NCBI GenBank assembly: GCA_900319275.1
Contig: ONNS01000030.1
Coordinates: 1 to 52,278 of the forward strand
Source: an uncultured Eubacteriales bacterium
GTDB taxonomy: Bacteria; Bacillota; Clostridia; Oscillospirales; Oscillospiraceae
DNA: 52,278 bases
Direction of reading: 5' to 3'
Part shown: piece by piece, positions 22,534 through 32,157 of the stretch
Position numbering within the stretch: position 1 is the stretch's first letter
How the letters are laid out: every line of letters starts with the position of its first letter
Position numbers and translations under genes: made by a program
Notes under the pieces: model-generated
Database searches by the model: none
Told to the model about the DNA's origin: nothing
What the model saw: only the letters and a program-made list of their open reading frames with translations

Positions 22534-24651
22534 TTAGGCCTCGCCGCGCTCGCGCAGCGCGTCCTTGCGGCTCAGATCGATGCCGCGCGGGCCGATATTC
22601 ATGACCTTGACCCAGGTCATATCGCCGACGTGCAGCACGTCCTCGACCTTCTCGGTGCGCTTGAACTCGAGATCCTTGATCTTCACAAGGCCGTCCTTGC
22701 CGGGCACGAGCTCGACCCAGGCGCCGAAGTCCGAGCGGATGTTGGAGACCTTGCCATAGTACAGGGCGCCGACCTCGGGCTCGAAGACGATGTTCTCGAT
22801 CGTCTTGCGGGCAGTGCGGCAGGCTTCGATATCGCTGGAGGCGATGAAGATGGAGCCGTCGTCGTTGATGTCGATCTTGCAGCCGGTGTCGGCCGTGATC
22901 TTCTGGATGACCTTGCCGCCGGAGCCGATGACTTCGCGGATCTTGTCGGGGTTGATCTTCATCTGGATCATCTTCGGGGCGGACTTGGCCAGCTCACGGC
23001 GGGGCTCGGGGATCGCCTTGAGCATGATCTCGTCGAGGATCTGGAAGCGGGCCTCACGGGTGATTTTGAAGGCTTCCTTCACGATCTCGTGCTTGAGACC
23101 GTCGTTCTTCAGGTCCATCTGGATCGCGGTGATACCGGCCTTGGTGCCGGCCACCTTGAAGTCCATCTCGCCGTGGAAGTCCTCGACACCCTGGATGTCG
23201 ATAAAGGTGGTGAAGTTGTCGCCGTCCTGGATCAATCCGCAGGAGATGCCGGCCACGGGGGCCTTCAGCGGCACGCCGGCGTCCATCAGGGCGAGAGTGC
23301 TGCCGCAGATCGAGCCCTGGGAGGTGGAGCCGTTGGAGCTCAGCACTTCAGAGACCACGCGGATCGCATAGGGGAAGTCCTCGACATCGGGGATGACGCA
23401 CTGCAGGGCCTTCTCGACCAGAGCGCCGTGGCCGTACTCGCGGCGGCCGGTGGAGCGGCTCGCACGGGCCTCGCCGGTGGAGTAAGAGGGCATGTTGTAG
23501 TGGTGCATGAAGCGCTTCTCTTCCTCTTCCCAGATCGTGTCGAGCTTCTGGGAGTCGCCAAGCGTGGCGAGCGTGGCGATCGAGAGCACCTGGGTCTGGC
23601 CGCGGGTGAACAGGCCGGAGCCGTGCACCAGCGGGATCACGCCGACCTCGGCGGCCAGCGGACGGATCTCGTTCATCTTGCGGCCGTCGACGCGCTTGCC
23701 GGCCAGCAGCCACTTCTTGACGACCTTCTTCTGCAGCTTGTAGAGGATCTCGTCCATGAACTGCATCATGTCGGGGTGCTCTTCGCCGTACTTCTCCTGG
23801 ACCATCGTGATCCAGTCGTTGACGCGGGCCTCGCGGACGTTCTTGTCGTCGGTGTCCATGCAGTACTCCATGGACTCGAACTCGTTGGCAACCAGCGTGT
23901 TGAACAGTTCTTCGTCGAAGGAGGCGTGCTCATACTCGAACTTCGGCTTGCCGATCTCGGCGACCATCTTGTCGATCAGGTCGAGAACGGGCTGCAGATG
24001 CTCGTGGGCCTGCACGATGCCCTCGTACATGACCTCGTCGGGGACCTGGTCGGCCTCGGACTCGATCATGACGATCTTCTTGTGGGTGGCGGCGATCGTG
24101 GTGGTCATGCGGTTGGTGGCGCGCTCGGCCTTGGTGGGGTTGAAGAGATACCGCTCACCGTCCCAGCCGAGGACGATGCCGGCGATGGGGCCGTTGAAGG
24201 GGACGTCGGAGATGCTGACAGCGGCGGAGGCGCCGATCATGGCGGTGATCTCGGGGCTGCAGTCGCGGTCGACGCTCAGGACCTCGCAGGCGATGACGAC
24301 GTCATTGCGCAGGTCGGAGGGGAAGAGCGGACGCATGGGGCGGTCGATCAGACGGGAGGCCAGCACGGCGGGCAGGCTGGGCTTGCCCTCACGGCGCATG
24401 AAGCTGCCGGGGATACGGCCGACGGCGTAGAGCTTCTCGTTAAAGTCGACAGCCAAGGGGAAGTAGTCGATGCCGTCCTTGGGACGGGCGGAGGCGGTGC
24501 AGGTGACGAGAACCGTGGTCTCGCCGTACTTGACGAGAACTGCCGCGTTGCAGAGCTCGGCCATCTTGCCCACTTCCATGGACAGGGGGCGGCCTTCGTA
24601 CATCATCTCATACTTGCGGTAGTTCGGGAATTCCTTGTGAGTAATAATCAT
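22534..24651 (-). CDS. pnp: Polyribonucleotide nucleotidyltransferase (PNPase)
   Basis: A phosphorolytic 3'-5' exoribonuclease that degrades RNA to nucleoside diphosphates, normally a trimer. Start 24651 (MIITHKEFPNYRKYEM) follows AAAGGAG. It has two RNase PH domains (FFLAVDFNEKLYA-like block near 70, and FTRGQTQVLSIATL, MHHYNMPSYSTGEARASR near 360-400), a helical linker, a KH domain (KIREVIGSGGKVIQKI) and an S1 domain (GALYYGKVSNIRSDFGAWVE). At 705 residues it is full length. It lies downstream of rpsO, the classic rpsO-pnp arrangement, separated by a terminator. Confidence 0.97.
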   Translation of the reverse strand: MIITHKEFPNYRKYEMMYEGRPLSMEVGKMAELCNAAVLVKYGETTVLVTCTASARPKDGIDYFPLAVDFNEKLYAVGRIPGSFMRREGKPSLPAVLASRLIDRPMRPLFPSDLRNDVVIACEVLSVDRDCSPEITAMIGASAAVSISDVPFNGPIAGIVLGWDGERYLFNPTKAERATNRMTTTIAATHKKIVMIESEADQVPDEVMYEGIVQAHEHLQPVLDLIDKMVAEIGKPKFEYEHASFDEELFNTLVANEFESMEYCMDTDDKNVREARVNDWITMVQEKYGEEHPDMMQFMDEILYKLQKKVVKKWLLAGKRVDGRKMNEIRPLAAEVGVIPLVHGSGLFTRGQTQVLSIATLATLGDSQKLDTIWEEEEKRFMHHYNMPSYSTGEARASRSTGRREYGHGALVEKALQCVIPDVEDFPYAIRVVSEVLSSNGSTSQGSICGSTLALMDAGVPLKAPVAGISCGLIQDGDNFTTFIDIQGVEDFHGEMDFKVAGTKAGITAIQMDLKNDGLKHEIVKEAFKITREARFQILDEIMLKAIPEPRRELAKSAPKMIQMKINPDKIREVIGSGGKVIQKITADTGCKIDINDDGSIFIASSDIEACRTARKTIENIVFEPEVGALYYGKVSNIRSDFGAWVELVPGKDGLVKIKDLEFKRTEKVEDVLHVGDMTWVKVMNIGPRGIDLSRKDALRERGEA

Positions 24652-24751
24652 GTGTTTTTCTCCTTTTCTTCTTTTCACAGCACGCGCAGCACTTGGAAAA
24701 ACGGCCTCAACGCTTTTCCAAATACTGAACGGACTGCGGCGGATAAAAAGC

Positions 24752-24782
24752 AGGGGAAGACAGTATTCACTTGTCTTCCCCT
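24752..24782 (-). terminator. Intrinsic terminator between rpsO and pnp
   Basis: aggggaagaca (24752-24762) and tgtcttcccct (24772-24782) form an 11-bp perfect stem; on the minus strand GCTTTTTAT follows. It would limit read-through from rpsO into pnp. Confidence 0.75.
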
Positions 24783-24829
24783 CGCATTAAACCTTCATAC
24801 CCTTCAGATGCCGGGCTGAATAGCGGCAA

Positions 24830-25096
24830 TTACTTGCGGATGTTCAGCTTGGCAATGATTGCGCGGTAACGCTCGATATCCTTCTTGGCCAGGTAGTCGA
24901 GCAGACGGCGGCGCTTACCGACCATCTTGTACATGCCCAGACGGCTGTGGTCGTCGTTGGGATGCTGCTTGAGGTGCGCGGTGAGCTCGAGGATACGCTC
25001 GGACAGAATGGCGATCTGGACCTCGGGAGAACCGGTGTCGCCCTCGTGGGTGGCGTTATCGGCGATGACGGAAGTCTTCTTTTCTTTGGTGATCAT
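24830..25096 (-). CDS. rpsO: Ribosomal protein S15
   Basis: 88 residues, complete. Blocks: [37 protein letters not shown] and [15 protein letters not shown], which bind the 16S central domain. GAAAGGGG lies 12 bases before the ATG. It has its own promoter at 25212-25240. Confidence 0.97.
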   Translation of the reverse strand: MITKEKKTSVIADNATHEGDTGSPEVQIAILSERILELTAHLKQHPNDDHSRLGMYKMVGKRRRLLDYLAKKDIERYRAIIAKLNIRK

Positions 25097-25211
25097 TGGA
25101 ATCTTACCCCTTTCTTATTGTTGCTATACCCTGCGTCCAGGCGGTAGGCTTGAAAGGCGGCCGCATCGGCGGCACAGTCCCACCGCGTAGTGCGCGGGCG
25201 CGTACTTTAGG

Positions 25212-25240
25212 ATTGTACCATCCCCGCAGCGGGAAGTCAA
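25212..25240 (-). promoter_or_regulatory. Sigma-A promoter of rpsO
   Basis: On the minus strand: TTGACT (25240-25235), 17 bases, TACAAT (25217-25212). The leader of about 110 bases before rpsO is GC-rich and could carry the S15 leader, but I see no decisive fold. Confidence 0.8.
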
Positions 25241-25280
25241 GAAAAATTGATGAAAAAAACGGCATACTTTTATGGATTGA

Positions 25281-25309
25281 TTGCATTTTATCCCACTATA
25301 TGCTATTAT
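25281..25309 (+). promoter_or_regulatory. Sigma-A promoter of the yfbR-like gene
   Basis: TTGCAT (25281-25286), 17-base spacer, TATTAT (25304-25309), about 38 bases before the ATG. It is divergent from the rpsO promoter. Confidence 0.7.
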
Positions 25310-25347
25310 ATTTTTGAGAAAAGAGCAGATACTGATAAGGAGTACCC

Positions 25348-25935
25348 ATGAGTGACAACTTTTTTGCCTATATTTCGCGCATGCGCTACATCGAACGCTG
25401 GGCGCTGATGCGCAACGCCCTGCCGGAGAACATCCAGGAGCACAGCCACATGGTGGCAGTGCTGGCCCACGCGCTGGGCGTGATCCGCCGCGATGTTTTC
25501 GGCGTTCCCTGCGATCCGAACGAGGCCGCCATCGTGGCACTGTTCCACGACAGCAGCGAGATCCTCACCGGCGACCTGCCGACACCGATCAAATATCACA
25601 GTCCGGCGATCTCGAACGCCTATCGGGAAGTGGAGCACATCGCCAACGAGCAGCTGCTCGGCACGCTGCCCGAGGCGCTGCGCGGCGCCTATGCGCCGAT
25701 CCTTGACGGCGAGGTGCACGAGCGCTGCTATGATCTTGTCAAGGCGGCGGACAAGCTCTCGGCTTATCTCAAATGCGTGGAGGAGCGCAAGGCCGGCAAC
25801 CATGAATTCCTCTCGGCCGAGCGGCAGACGCTCGCGTGGCTGCAAGCGCAGCACATGCAGGAGATCGATTATTTCCTTGAACACTTTGCTCCGGCCTTCG
25901 AGCTGGATCTCGACGAGCTCGGCAGTATACAGTAA
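25348..25935 (+). CDS. yfbR: HD-domain 5'-deoxynucleotidase (YfbR family)
   Basis: A metal-dependent phosphohydrolase that removes the phosphate from deoxyribonucleoside 5'-monophosphates. 195 residues with the HD motifs EHSHMVAVLAH (about 31-41), FHDSSEILTGDLPTPIKY (about 66-83) and KAADKLSAYLKC (about 131), all in family order. AAGGAG lies upstream of the ATG. It forms a short operon with the DUF896 gene 15 bases downstream. Confidence 0.9.
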   Translation: MSDNFFAYISRMRYIERWALMRNALPENIQEHSHMVAVLAHALGVIRRDVFGVPCDPNEAAIVALFHDSSEILTGDLPTPIKYHSPAISNAYREVEHIANEQLLGTLPEALRGAYAPILDGEVHERCYDLVKAADKLSAYLKCVEERKAGNHEFLSAERQTLAWLQAQHMQEIDYFLEHFAPAFELDLDELGSIQ

Positions 25936-25950
25936 GGGGGCGCATCACCG

Positions 25951-26154
25951 ATGGAACAGAGCAAGATGGACCGCATCAGCGAGCTGACACGTCTCTCGCG
26001 CGAACGTGTGCTCACAGAGGCCGAGCAGGTCGAGCGCGCCGCGCTTCGCAGCGAATATCTGGCCGACTGGCGCCGCAGCACGATTGCCGTGCTGGAAAAT
26101 ACCTACATCCAGACTCCCGACGGAAAGAAGCACAAGCTGCAGCGGATAAAATAA
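25951..26154 (+). CDS. DUF896 (YnzC-type) small protein
   Basis: 67 residues, matching DUF896: KMDRISELTRLSRERVLTEA followed by EQVERAALRSEYLADWRRST and DGKKHKLQRIK. The family forms a helical hairpin; a B. subtilis member is part of an SOS-related operon, but no LexA site is evident here. AAGGGGG lies nine bases before the start. Confidence 0.85.
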   Translation: MEQSKMDRISELTRLSRERVLTEAEQVERAALRSEYLADWRRSTIAVLENTYIQTPDGKKHKLQRIK

Positions 26155-26339
26155 CGGAATCGGTTTTTGAATCATTTATCGTTTTCCGTTGATTTTATGT
26201 CAAAGTTACTTGAAAATCGCACAAAAATAGTCCCAAAACGGTCTCAACTTTCGTTACGAATCCCACAAGCTGAAACTTTTGTGTTAAGATGACAACACAA
26301 AGAAGGCAGGAAATATTAGCAACTGAGGGGCTGAGACTT

Positions 26340-26687
26340 ATGGATGACATCCGGCAAGAGTTTGAAGCCTGCGCGGACCTGCTGAATGCCATCGGAGATC
26401 GGCAGCGCCAACATATCATCACCAAAATGTTGGACGAGAGCGTTTCCGGCAGCCGCGTCGTTGAGATTGCAAAACTCACCAACCTCTCTCGACCGGCCGC
26501 CTCACGACACATGCAGATTCTTCGAAAAGCCGGCATCGTCACCGCCAGGAAAGACGGGACCCGAATTCGGTATTATCTGAATCCGGATCCGGAGGAGCTG
26601 CACCGGTTGGAAATTCTGGTACAGCGTGTGCAGGAGATCATGAAAACAAGAGTATTTGAGCCGGAAGGCGAAGCTCTTGACGATTGA
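26340..26687 (+). CDS. ArsR-family winged-helix transcriptional regulator
   Basis: 115 residues from ATG 26340 (GAGGGG upstream). The winged HTH is clear: LLNAIGDRQRQHIITKMLDE, GSRVVEIAKLTNLSRPAASR, HMQILRKAGIVTARKDGTRI and RYYL. The metal-binding cysteines of arsenic or zinc sensors are missing (only one Cys, near the N-terminus), so it probably senses something other than a metal, or uses other ligands. There is no adjacent transporter or enzyme gene for it to control; it stands between DUF896 and typA. Confidence 0.85.
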   Translation: MDDIRQEFEACADLLNAIGDRQRQHIITKMLDESVSGSRVVEIAKLTNLSRPAASRHMQILRKAGIVTARKDGTRIRYYLNPDPEELHRLEILVQRVQEIMKTRVFEPEGEALDD

Positions 26688-26715
26688 CTTCGGTGCTGTT
26701 CACAACTAAATGCCA

Positions 26716-26759
26716 CGAAAGGCCCGGAGGGAAGATGCGTTTCCCGTCCGGGCCTTTCG
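26716..26759. terminator. Long hairpin after the ArsR gene
   Basis: cgaaaggcccgga (26716-26728) pairs with tccgggcctttcg (26747-26759), and gggaa/ttccc extends the stem inward. No T-tract follows, so its role as a terminator is a guess. Confidence 0.5.
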
Positions 26760-26808
26760 CGTCGTCAAACGAAACTCGCACCTTTCGCTGTTTTTCTTCG
26801 GAAAATAC

Positions 26809-26837
26809 TTGCATTCCGTGTCGGTCAATGGTAATAT
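26809..26837 (+). promoter_or_regulatory. Sigma-A promoter of typA
   Basis: TTGCAT (26809-26814), 17 bases, TAATAT (26832-26837), 48 bases before the typA start. Confidence 0.7.
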
Positions 26838-26885
26838 CTCTGATTGTGTTAAAATTATTCTATTGTTACCCCAAGGAGGGGCATT

Positions 26886-28706
26886 ATGGACAAACTTAGA
26901 AACATTGCCATCATCGCGCATGTCGACCACGGCAAAACCACACTCGTGGACGAGATGCTCAAGCAGTCCGGCGTCTACCGGGAAAACCAGGAGGTCGTGG
27001 ATCGCGTCATGGACTCCAACGATCTCGAGCGTGAGCGCGGCATCACGATCATGGCCAAGAATACCGCCGTATGGTACGGCGATACCAAGATCAATATCGT
27101 CGATACACCGGGCCACGCCGATTTCGGCGGCGAGGTCGAGCGTATCCTGAAAATGGTCAACGGCGTCATCCTGCTGGTCGATGCGGCCGAGGGACCGATG
27201 CCGCAGACGCGCTTCGTGCTCAGCCGTGCGCTGGAGCTCGGCCACCGGGTAATCGTCGTCGTCAACAAAATCGACCGCCCCGACCAGCGCATCCACGAGG
27301 TCGTGGACGAGGTGCTGGAGCTGCTGATGGATCTCGACGCCACCGACGAACAGCTCGACTCGCCGATGCTGTTCTGCTCCGGCCGCAACGGTACCGCGAG
27401 CTACTCCCCCGATGTCCCCGGCACTGATCTGAAGCCGCTCTTTGATACGATCCTCGAATATATCCCGGCCCCCGAGATGGACGAGACCGCTCCCTTCCAG
27501 ATGCTCGTCAGCAGCATCGACTACAACGAGTATGTCGGCCGCATCGCGATCGGCCGCATCGAGCGCGGCGTCATCCACCAGAACGACGAGATCGAGGTCT
27601 GCAACTATCACGACCCCGACGCCATCAGCCGCAAGGCCAAGGCCGTCGCCCTGTTCCAGTTCGACGGGCTCAACCGCGTCCCGGTCACCGAGGCCGGCGC
27701 TGGCAATATCATCGCCATGAGCGGCATCGGCGACGTGACGATTGGCGACACCGTTTGTGCGCGCGGCCATGCCGAGGCGCTGCCCTTTGTCAAGATCAGC
27801 GCCCCGACCGTCGAAATGACCTTCTCGGTCAACGACAGCCCCTTTGCCGGCCAGGAGGGCAAGTTTGTCACCTCCCGCCAGATCAGCGAGCGCCTCAAGC
27901 GTGAAACGCTCAAAGACGTGTCGCTGCGCGTCTCCGACGTCGAGGGCAGCACCGACAGCTTCAACGTCGCCGGGCGCGGCGAGATGAGTCTCTCGATCCT
28001 GATCGAGACGATGCGCCGCGAGGGCTATGAGTTTCAGGTGTCTCCCCCGCGCGTGCTGTACCAGGAGATCGACGGCAAGCGCTGCGAGCCGATCGAGCGC
28101 GTCGTCGTCGACGTGCCGTCGGACAGCATGGGCTCGGTCATGGAAAAGCTCGGTCAGCGCAAGGGCGAATTCGTCGAGATGACGCCGGTCGGCAGCCGCG
28201 TCAAGCTGACCTTCCTGGTCCCCTCCCGCGGCCTGTTCGGCTATCGCAACGAATTCCTCACCGACACCAAGGGCGAGGGCATCCTGGCCTCGGTGTTCGA
28301 GCGCTACGAGCCCTACAAGGGCGATATCGCCCGCCGCTCCACCGGCTCGCTGATCGCGTTTGAGACCGGCGAGGCCGTGGCCTACGGCATCTGGAACGCG
28401 CAGGACCGCGGCATGATGTTCATCACGCCGGGCACGAAGGTCTACGGCGGTATGATCGTCGGCTTTACGAACAAGTCGGACGACGTACCGGTCAACGTCT
28501 GCCGTACCAAGCACCTGACCAATACGCGCGCCTCCGGCTCGGACGAGGCGCTGCGCCTGGTGCCGCCGCGCCAGATGAGTCTCGAGCAGTGCCTCGAATT
28601 TCTCGCCGACGACGAGCTTCTCGAGGTCACGCCGAAAAACCTGCGCCTGCGCAAGAGCATTCTCGACCACAGCCTGAGAATGAAGACGCTGATGCGCAAC
28701 AAGTAA
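26886..28706 (+). CDS. typA: Translational GTPase TypA/BipA
   Basis: A ribosome-associated GTPase of the EF-G family with roles in ribosome assembly and stress growth. 606 residues, full length. G-motifs: AHVDHGKTTLVDEML (G1), RGITIMAKN (G2), DTPGHADFGGEVER (G3), NKIDRPDQR (G4). EF-G-like domains II, III and V follow, and the TypA-specific C-terminal domain has NEFLTDTKGEG and FITPGTKVYGGMIVG. CAAGGAGG lies before the ATG. Monocistronic, with promoter and terminator in place. Confidence 0.97.
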   Translation: MDKLRNIAIIAHVDHGKTTLVDEMLKQSGVYRENQEVVDRVMDSNDLERERGITIMAKNTAVWYGDTKINIVDTPGHADFGGEVERILKMVNGVILLVDAAEGPMPQTRFVLSRALELGHRVIVVVNKIDRPDQRIHEVVDEVLELLMDLDATDEQLDSPMLFCSGRNGTASYSPDVPGTDLKPLFDTILEYIPAPEMDETAPFQMLVSSIDYNEYVGRIAIGRIERGVIHQNDEIEVCNYHDPDAISRKAKAVALFQFDGLNRVPVTEAGAGNIIAMSGIGDVTIGDTVCARGHAEALPFVKISAPTVEMTFSVNDSPFAGQEGKFVTSRQISERLKRETLKDVSLRVSDVEGSTDSFNVAGRGEMSLSILIETMRREGYEFQVSPPRVLYQEIDGKRCEPIERVVVDVPSDSMGSVMEKLGQRKGEFVEMTPVGSRVKLTFLVPSRGLFGYRNEFLTDTKGEGILASVFERYEPYKGDIARRSTGSLIAFETGEAVAYGIWNAQDRGMMFITPGTKVYGGMIVGFTNKSDDVPVNVCRTKHLTNTRASGSDEALRLVPPRQMSLEQCLEFLADDELLEVTPKNLRLRKSILDHSLRMKTLMRNK

Positions 28707-28716
28707 ATAAGCTCTA

Positions 28717-28756
28717 AGCGGCCGGTTCATTTCTGAACCGGCCGCTGCTGTTTTTT
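28717..28756 (+). terminator. Intrinsic terminator of typA
   Basis: agcggccggttca pairs with tgaaccggccgct (13-bp perfect stem, tttc loop), followed by gctgTTTTTT. Confidence 0.9.
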
Positions 28757-28810
28757 GACGACGTCGGGATATCTGTGGTTCTACCTCAGCTATTGACATA
28801 GAGCCAAAAT

Positions 28811-28840
28811 CCCTCCGCCTGCGGCGGAGGGATGATTTTT
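28811..28840 (-). terminator. Terminator after rplQ
   Basis: ccctccgcc / ggcggaggg with a TGC loop. On the minus strand ATTTTGG follows and on the plus strand ATGATTTTTAA, so it may work in both directions. It closes the ribosomal supercluster. Confidence 0.7.
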
Positions 28841-28843
28841 AAC

Positions 28844-29185
28844 TCAGACGAGCTCGATGACAGCCGTCTCAGCCGCGTCGCCGCGGCGATTGCCGGTGCG
28901 GGTCACGCGGGTGTAGCCGCCGTTGCGCTCGGCGTACTTGGGCGCGATCTCGTCGAAGACCTTCTTGGCGACGTCCTCGCGGGTGATGAAGGCCAGAGCC
29001 TGACGGTAAGCCGCCAGATCCTTCTTCTTGCCGAGAGTGATCATCTTTTCAGCCAGAGGGGCGACCTCCTTGGCGCGAGCCAGGGTGGTGTCCATACGGC
29101 CTTTATCCAGAAAATCCGTTACCTGCTGGCGGAGCATCGCCATGCGGGCCGCGGTCGCTTTGCCAAGCTTTCTTGTTCCGGGCAT
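28844..29185 (-). CDS. rplQ: Ribosomal protein L17
   Basis: 113 residues from ATG 29185 (GAAGGAGG upstream; [20 protein letters not shown]). Family blocks [20 protein letters not shown] and [20 protein letters not shown]. Last gene of the alpha operon, after rpoA. Confidence 0.95.
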   Translation of the reverse strand: MPGTRKLGKATAARMAMLRQQVTDFLDKGRMDTTLARAKEVAPLAEKMITLGKKKDLAAYRQALAFITREDVAKKVFDEIAPKYAERNGGYTRVTRTGNRRGDAAETAVIELV

Positions 29186-29212
29186 AATAGCATTTCCTCC
29201 TTCTTGCGTGTT

Positions 29213-29356
29213 ACTATGCAAGCATTTGCTTGCATAGTACGATTTGAATCACGCGTTTTTCTCGCCCCTGACGGGGCAACCGAAAAACATGCGAAAATCC
29301 CCTTGCTTCTCTGTAATCCGTATTACGGGCGCACATCTGTGTGCGCAAGGGGATTT
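29213..29356 (-). terminator. Two consecutive hairpins between rpoA and rplQ
   Basis: The first, read from rpoA, is aaatccccttgc..gcaaggggattt (29345-29356 with 29295-29306); it contains the rpoA stop and is followed by TTTTCG. The second is a 12-bp perfect palindrome actatgcaagca/tgcttgcatagt (29213-29238). They may tune rplQ expression or protect the rpoA 3' end. Confidence 0.5.
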
Positions 29357-30305
29357 ATTGTTCGCTCTCGCTGGCCAGGGCCAGTCCCATCATCTGGAGC
29401 TTGTGCTCCACCTCTTCGAGGGACTTGCGGCCGAGGTTGCGAACCTTGATCATCTCATCCTGTGTCTTGCTGACGAGGTCAGCGACGGTGTTGATATTGG
29501 CGCGCTTGAGGCAGTTGAAGCTTCTCACGGACAGATCCAGCTCTTCAATCGTCATATTGAGCATGGTATCCGGCTCCTTCTCGACCTTCTCGACGACGGT
29601 CGAACCGTTGTTCGCCACGTCGGAGAGCTCGGTGAAGAGCTCAAAGTGGTCGCAGAGGATCTTGGCGCCGAGCGACACCGCATCGCGGGCCGTCATCGTG
29701 CCGTCCGTCCACACCTCGAGTGTCAGCTTATCATAGTCCGTCTGGTTGCCCACACGGGTGTTTTCCACCGTGTAGTTGACCTTGAGGACAGGCGTGTAGA
29801 TGGAGTCCACCGGAATCGTTCCGATGGGGGTATTGGCATCCTTGTTTTTATCCGCGGAAACATAGCCCCTGCCGTGGTCAAGGACGAGCTCCATGTTCAG
29901 AGCGCCGTCCGGCCCAAGGGTCGCAATGACCAGCTCGGGATTGAGGATTTCCACCTCGGCGTCGGCCTTGATGTCACCGGCGGTGACAACGCCTTCGCCG
30001 GAAGCCTCAATATACACGGTCTTCGGCTCATCGGAGTGAAGCTTGGCGATGATGCTCTTGACGTTCAGCACGATCTCTGTGACGTCTTCTTTGACGCCGG
30101 GGATCGTGGAGAACTCATGCTGCACACCGGCGATTTTGATGCTGGTGCAGGCCGTTCCGGGGAGAGAAGACAGGAGAACCCTGCGAAGAGAGTTACCAAG
30201 TGTAGTGCCGTAGCCGCGCTCCAGCGGCTCAATGACGAACTTGCCATTGGCGCTGCTGTTCGGGTTTTCAACGCACTCGATCCGCGGCTTCTTAATTTCA
30301 ATCAT
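29355..30305 (-). CDS. rpoA: RNA polymerase alpha subunit
   Basis: 316 residues. N-terminal assembly domain with [20 protein letters not shown] and [19 protein letters not shown], and the C-terminal domain that contacts promoters and activators ([37 protein letters not shown]). AGGAGG lies upstream. Between rpsD and rplQ as usual for the alpha operon. Confidence 0.97.
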   Translation of the reverse strand: MIEIKKPRIECVENPNSSANGKFVIEPLERGYGTTLGNSLRRVLLSSLPGTACTSIKIAGVQHEFSTIPGVKEDVTEIVLNVKSIIAKLHSDEPKTVYIEASGEGVVTAGDIKADAEVEILNPELVIATLGPDGALNMELVLDHGRGYVSADKNKDANTPIGTIPVDSIYTPVLKVNYTVENTRVGNQTDYDKLTLEVWTDGTMTARDAVSLGAKILCDHFELFTELSDVANNGSTVVEKVEKEPDTMLNMTIEELDLSVRSFNCLKRANINTVADLVSKTQDEMIKVRNLGRKSLEEVEHKLQMMGLALASESEQ

Positions 30306-30387
30306 TATGGTTCAGTACCCTCCTTTTCAGTTGTGCGCTTGCTGACGGCGCATTTTGATTCAGCTTACCAATGTGAGGGTCTCTAAA

Positions 30388-30987
30388 TTACTTGGAGTAC
30401 AACTCAACGATGAGGTGCTCTTCCACAGGCAGATCGATGTCCTCTCTGGTGGGGGCGGCAACAACCTTGCCGACCAGGTTATCCTTGTCGAAGTCGAGCC
30501 ACTTGGGAATCACATGATAGGCGTTGTTCTCAACATTGATCTTGAAACGCTCAATGCTGCGGCTGGACTCCTTCAGAGCGATGACCATGCCGGGCTTGAC
30601 CTGATAGCTGGGAATGCTGACCTTCTTGCCGTTCACGGTGAAGTGGCCGTGGTTGACAAGCTGACGGGCCTCGCGGCGGGTGGCAGCATAGCCGAGACGG
30701 AAGACAACGTTGTCCAGACGGCTCTCAAGCTGGATGAGCAGGTTGTCGCCGGCCTTGCCGGGCATACGGACGGCATTCTCATAATAGCCGCGGAACTGCT
30801 TCTCCAGAACGCCATAGACAAACTTGACCTTCTGCTTCTCCTGCAGCTGGGTGGCATACTCGGATTTCTTTTTGCGCACCTGGCTGTTGCTGTTGCGGGT
30901 GGTATTCTTCTTATAATAGCCCATTGCGGCGGGGCTGATGCCCAGCGCCTTGCAACGTTTGGCAATAGGCTGTCTGTTCTTTGCCAT
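30388..30987 (-). CDS. rpsD: Ribosomal protein S4
   Basis: 199 residues. The zinc-free form: the N-terminal part (MAKNRQPIAKRCKALGISPA) has one cysteine instead of the four of the zinc-binding type. The S4 RNA-binding fold is at RLDNVVFRLGYAATRREARQ and LVNHGHFTVNGKKVSIPSYQ. S4 is a common repressor of its own operon in bacteria; no target structure was identified here. Confidence 0.97.
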   Translation of the reverse strand: MAKNRQPIAKRCKALGISPAAMGYYKKNTTRNSNSQVRKKKSEYATQLQEKQKVKFVYGVLEKQFRGYYENAVRMPGKAGDNLLIQLESRLDNVVFRLGYAATRREARQLVNHGHFTVNGKKVSIPSYQVKPGMVIALKESSRSIERFKINVENNAYHVIPKWLDFDKDNLVGKVVAAPTREDIDLPVEEHLIVELYSK

Positions 30988-31006
30988 TACGTCAAACCTC
31001 CTTCAA

Positions 31007-31411
31007 TTACACGCGACGACGCTTCGGAGGACGGCAGCCATTGTGGGGGATGGGGGTGACGTCCTTGATCATCGTAACTTCCAGACCGGCCGTCTGCAGG
31101 GCACGGATCGCAGCCTCACGGCCCGAGCCGGGACCCTTGACGAAGACCTCGACGGTCTTCAGGCCGTGCTCCATGGCAGCCTTAGCGGCCGTCTCGGCAG
31201 CGGTCTGAGCAGCAAAGGGGGTAGACTTCTTGCTTCCACGGAAGCCAAGTCCGCCGGCGGAGGCCCAGGACAGGGCGTTTCCGGCCGTATCGGTGATGGT
31301 GACCATGGTGTTATTGAAGGAAGAGCTGATATGAACCTGGCCCTTTTCGATGTTCTTACGCTCTCTTCTGCGGGTGCGAACGACCTTTTTGTTGTTCTTA
31401 GCGGTAGCCAT
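31007..31411 (-). CDS. rpsK: Ribosomal protein S11
   Basis: 134 residues with family blocks [40 protein letters not shown] and the C-terminal [18 protein letters not shown] that lines the mRNA exit. Nineteen bases upstream of rpsD, in operon order. Confidence 0.97.
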   Translation of the reverse strand: MATAKNNKKVVRTRRRERKNIEKGQVHISSSFNNTMVTITDTAGNALSWASAGGLGFRGSKKSTPFAAQTAAETAAKAAMEHGLKTVEVFVKGPGSGREAAIRALQTAGLEVTMIKDVTPIPHNGCRPPKRRRV

Positions 31412-31426
31412 ACTTCATATCCCTCC

Positions 31427-31795
31427 TTACTTCTTCTTATTTGCGATGGTGTGCTTCGGGCCCTTGCGGGTACGGGCATTGGTCTTGCTGCGCTGTCCGC
31501 GCACGGGCAGGCCGCGGCGATGACGCATGCCGCGATAGCTGCCGATCTCGGTCAGGCGCTTAATATCAAGCGCGGTCTGACGGCGCAGATCGCCCTCGAC
31601 GACATAGTGGTGGTCGATGCACTCACGCAGCTTGGATTCTTCCTCGTCGGTGAGATCCTTCACACGGGTATCAGGGTTGATCCCGGTCATCTCCAGGATC
31701 TTGAGTGCGCTGGTTCTGCCGATACCGTAGACATAGGTGAGACCGATCTCGATTCTCTTGTCCTTGGGCAGGTCAACGCCGGCTATACGTGCCAT
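31427..31795 (-). CDS. rpsM: Ribosomal protein S13
   Basis: 122 residues: [56 protein letters not shown] and [15 protein letters not shown]. The upstream interval to rpmJ is unusually long (234 bases) and contains GC-rich stems (ggcggatttctccgcc) but no gene. Confidence 0.97.
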   Translation of the reverse strand: MARIAGVDLPKDKRIEIGLTYVYGIGRTSALKILEMTGINPDTRVKDLTDEEESKLRECIDHHYVVEGDLRRQTALDIKRLTEIGSYRGMRHRRGLPVRGQRSKTNARTRKGPKHTIANKKK

Positions 31796-32029
31796 ATTTC
31801 TTGATCATCCTTTCTCGAATGTTTGCCTGTCTTACGAGGTCGGGAGCTTAATCCCGCCGGAGGGAGCTCGCGCCCCAACAGGCATGTTTTTATTAAGGAC
31901 AGGCGATTACTATTTCCCCCGCGCCCCTGTGGCGCGTGTGGGATTGACAATAAACAACCTCGTCGCTTCAAATGATTGCTTCGGCGGATTTCTCCGCCTG
32001 TTTCGGAGCGGCGGCTCCTGTTGCTGCGA

Positions 32030-32143
32030 TCAGCCCTGGCGCTGCTTGTGCTTCGGGTTCTCGCAGATGACCATGACTTTGCCCTTGCGCTTGATGATCT
32101 TGCACTTCTCGCACATGGGCTTCACGGAAGGTCTGACTTTCAT
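32030..32143 (-). CDS. rpmJ: Ribosomal protein L36 (zinc type)
   Basis: A 37-residue product: [20 protein letters not shown] then [18 protein letters not shown]-x2-C and C-x4-H mark the zinc-binding form. GGAGG precedes the ATG and it lies 14 bases after infA. Confidence 0.96.
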   Translation of the reverse strand: MKVRPSVKPMCEKCKIIKRKGKVMVICENPKHKQRQG

Positions 32144-32157
32144 TGGTAAAATACCTC

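Noticed and set aside
22630-24819. A 729-codon open frame on the plus strand antisense to pnp
   Set aside because: Its sequence is a Leu/Val/Asp/Gly-rich mirror of the pnp codons with no family content; such antisense frames are common in GC-rich genes.
26206-26286. A metal-responsive operon controlled by the ArsR-type regulator
   Set aside because: No transporter, reductase or metal-binding gene lies beside it and the sensor cysteines are missing.
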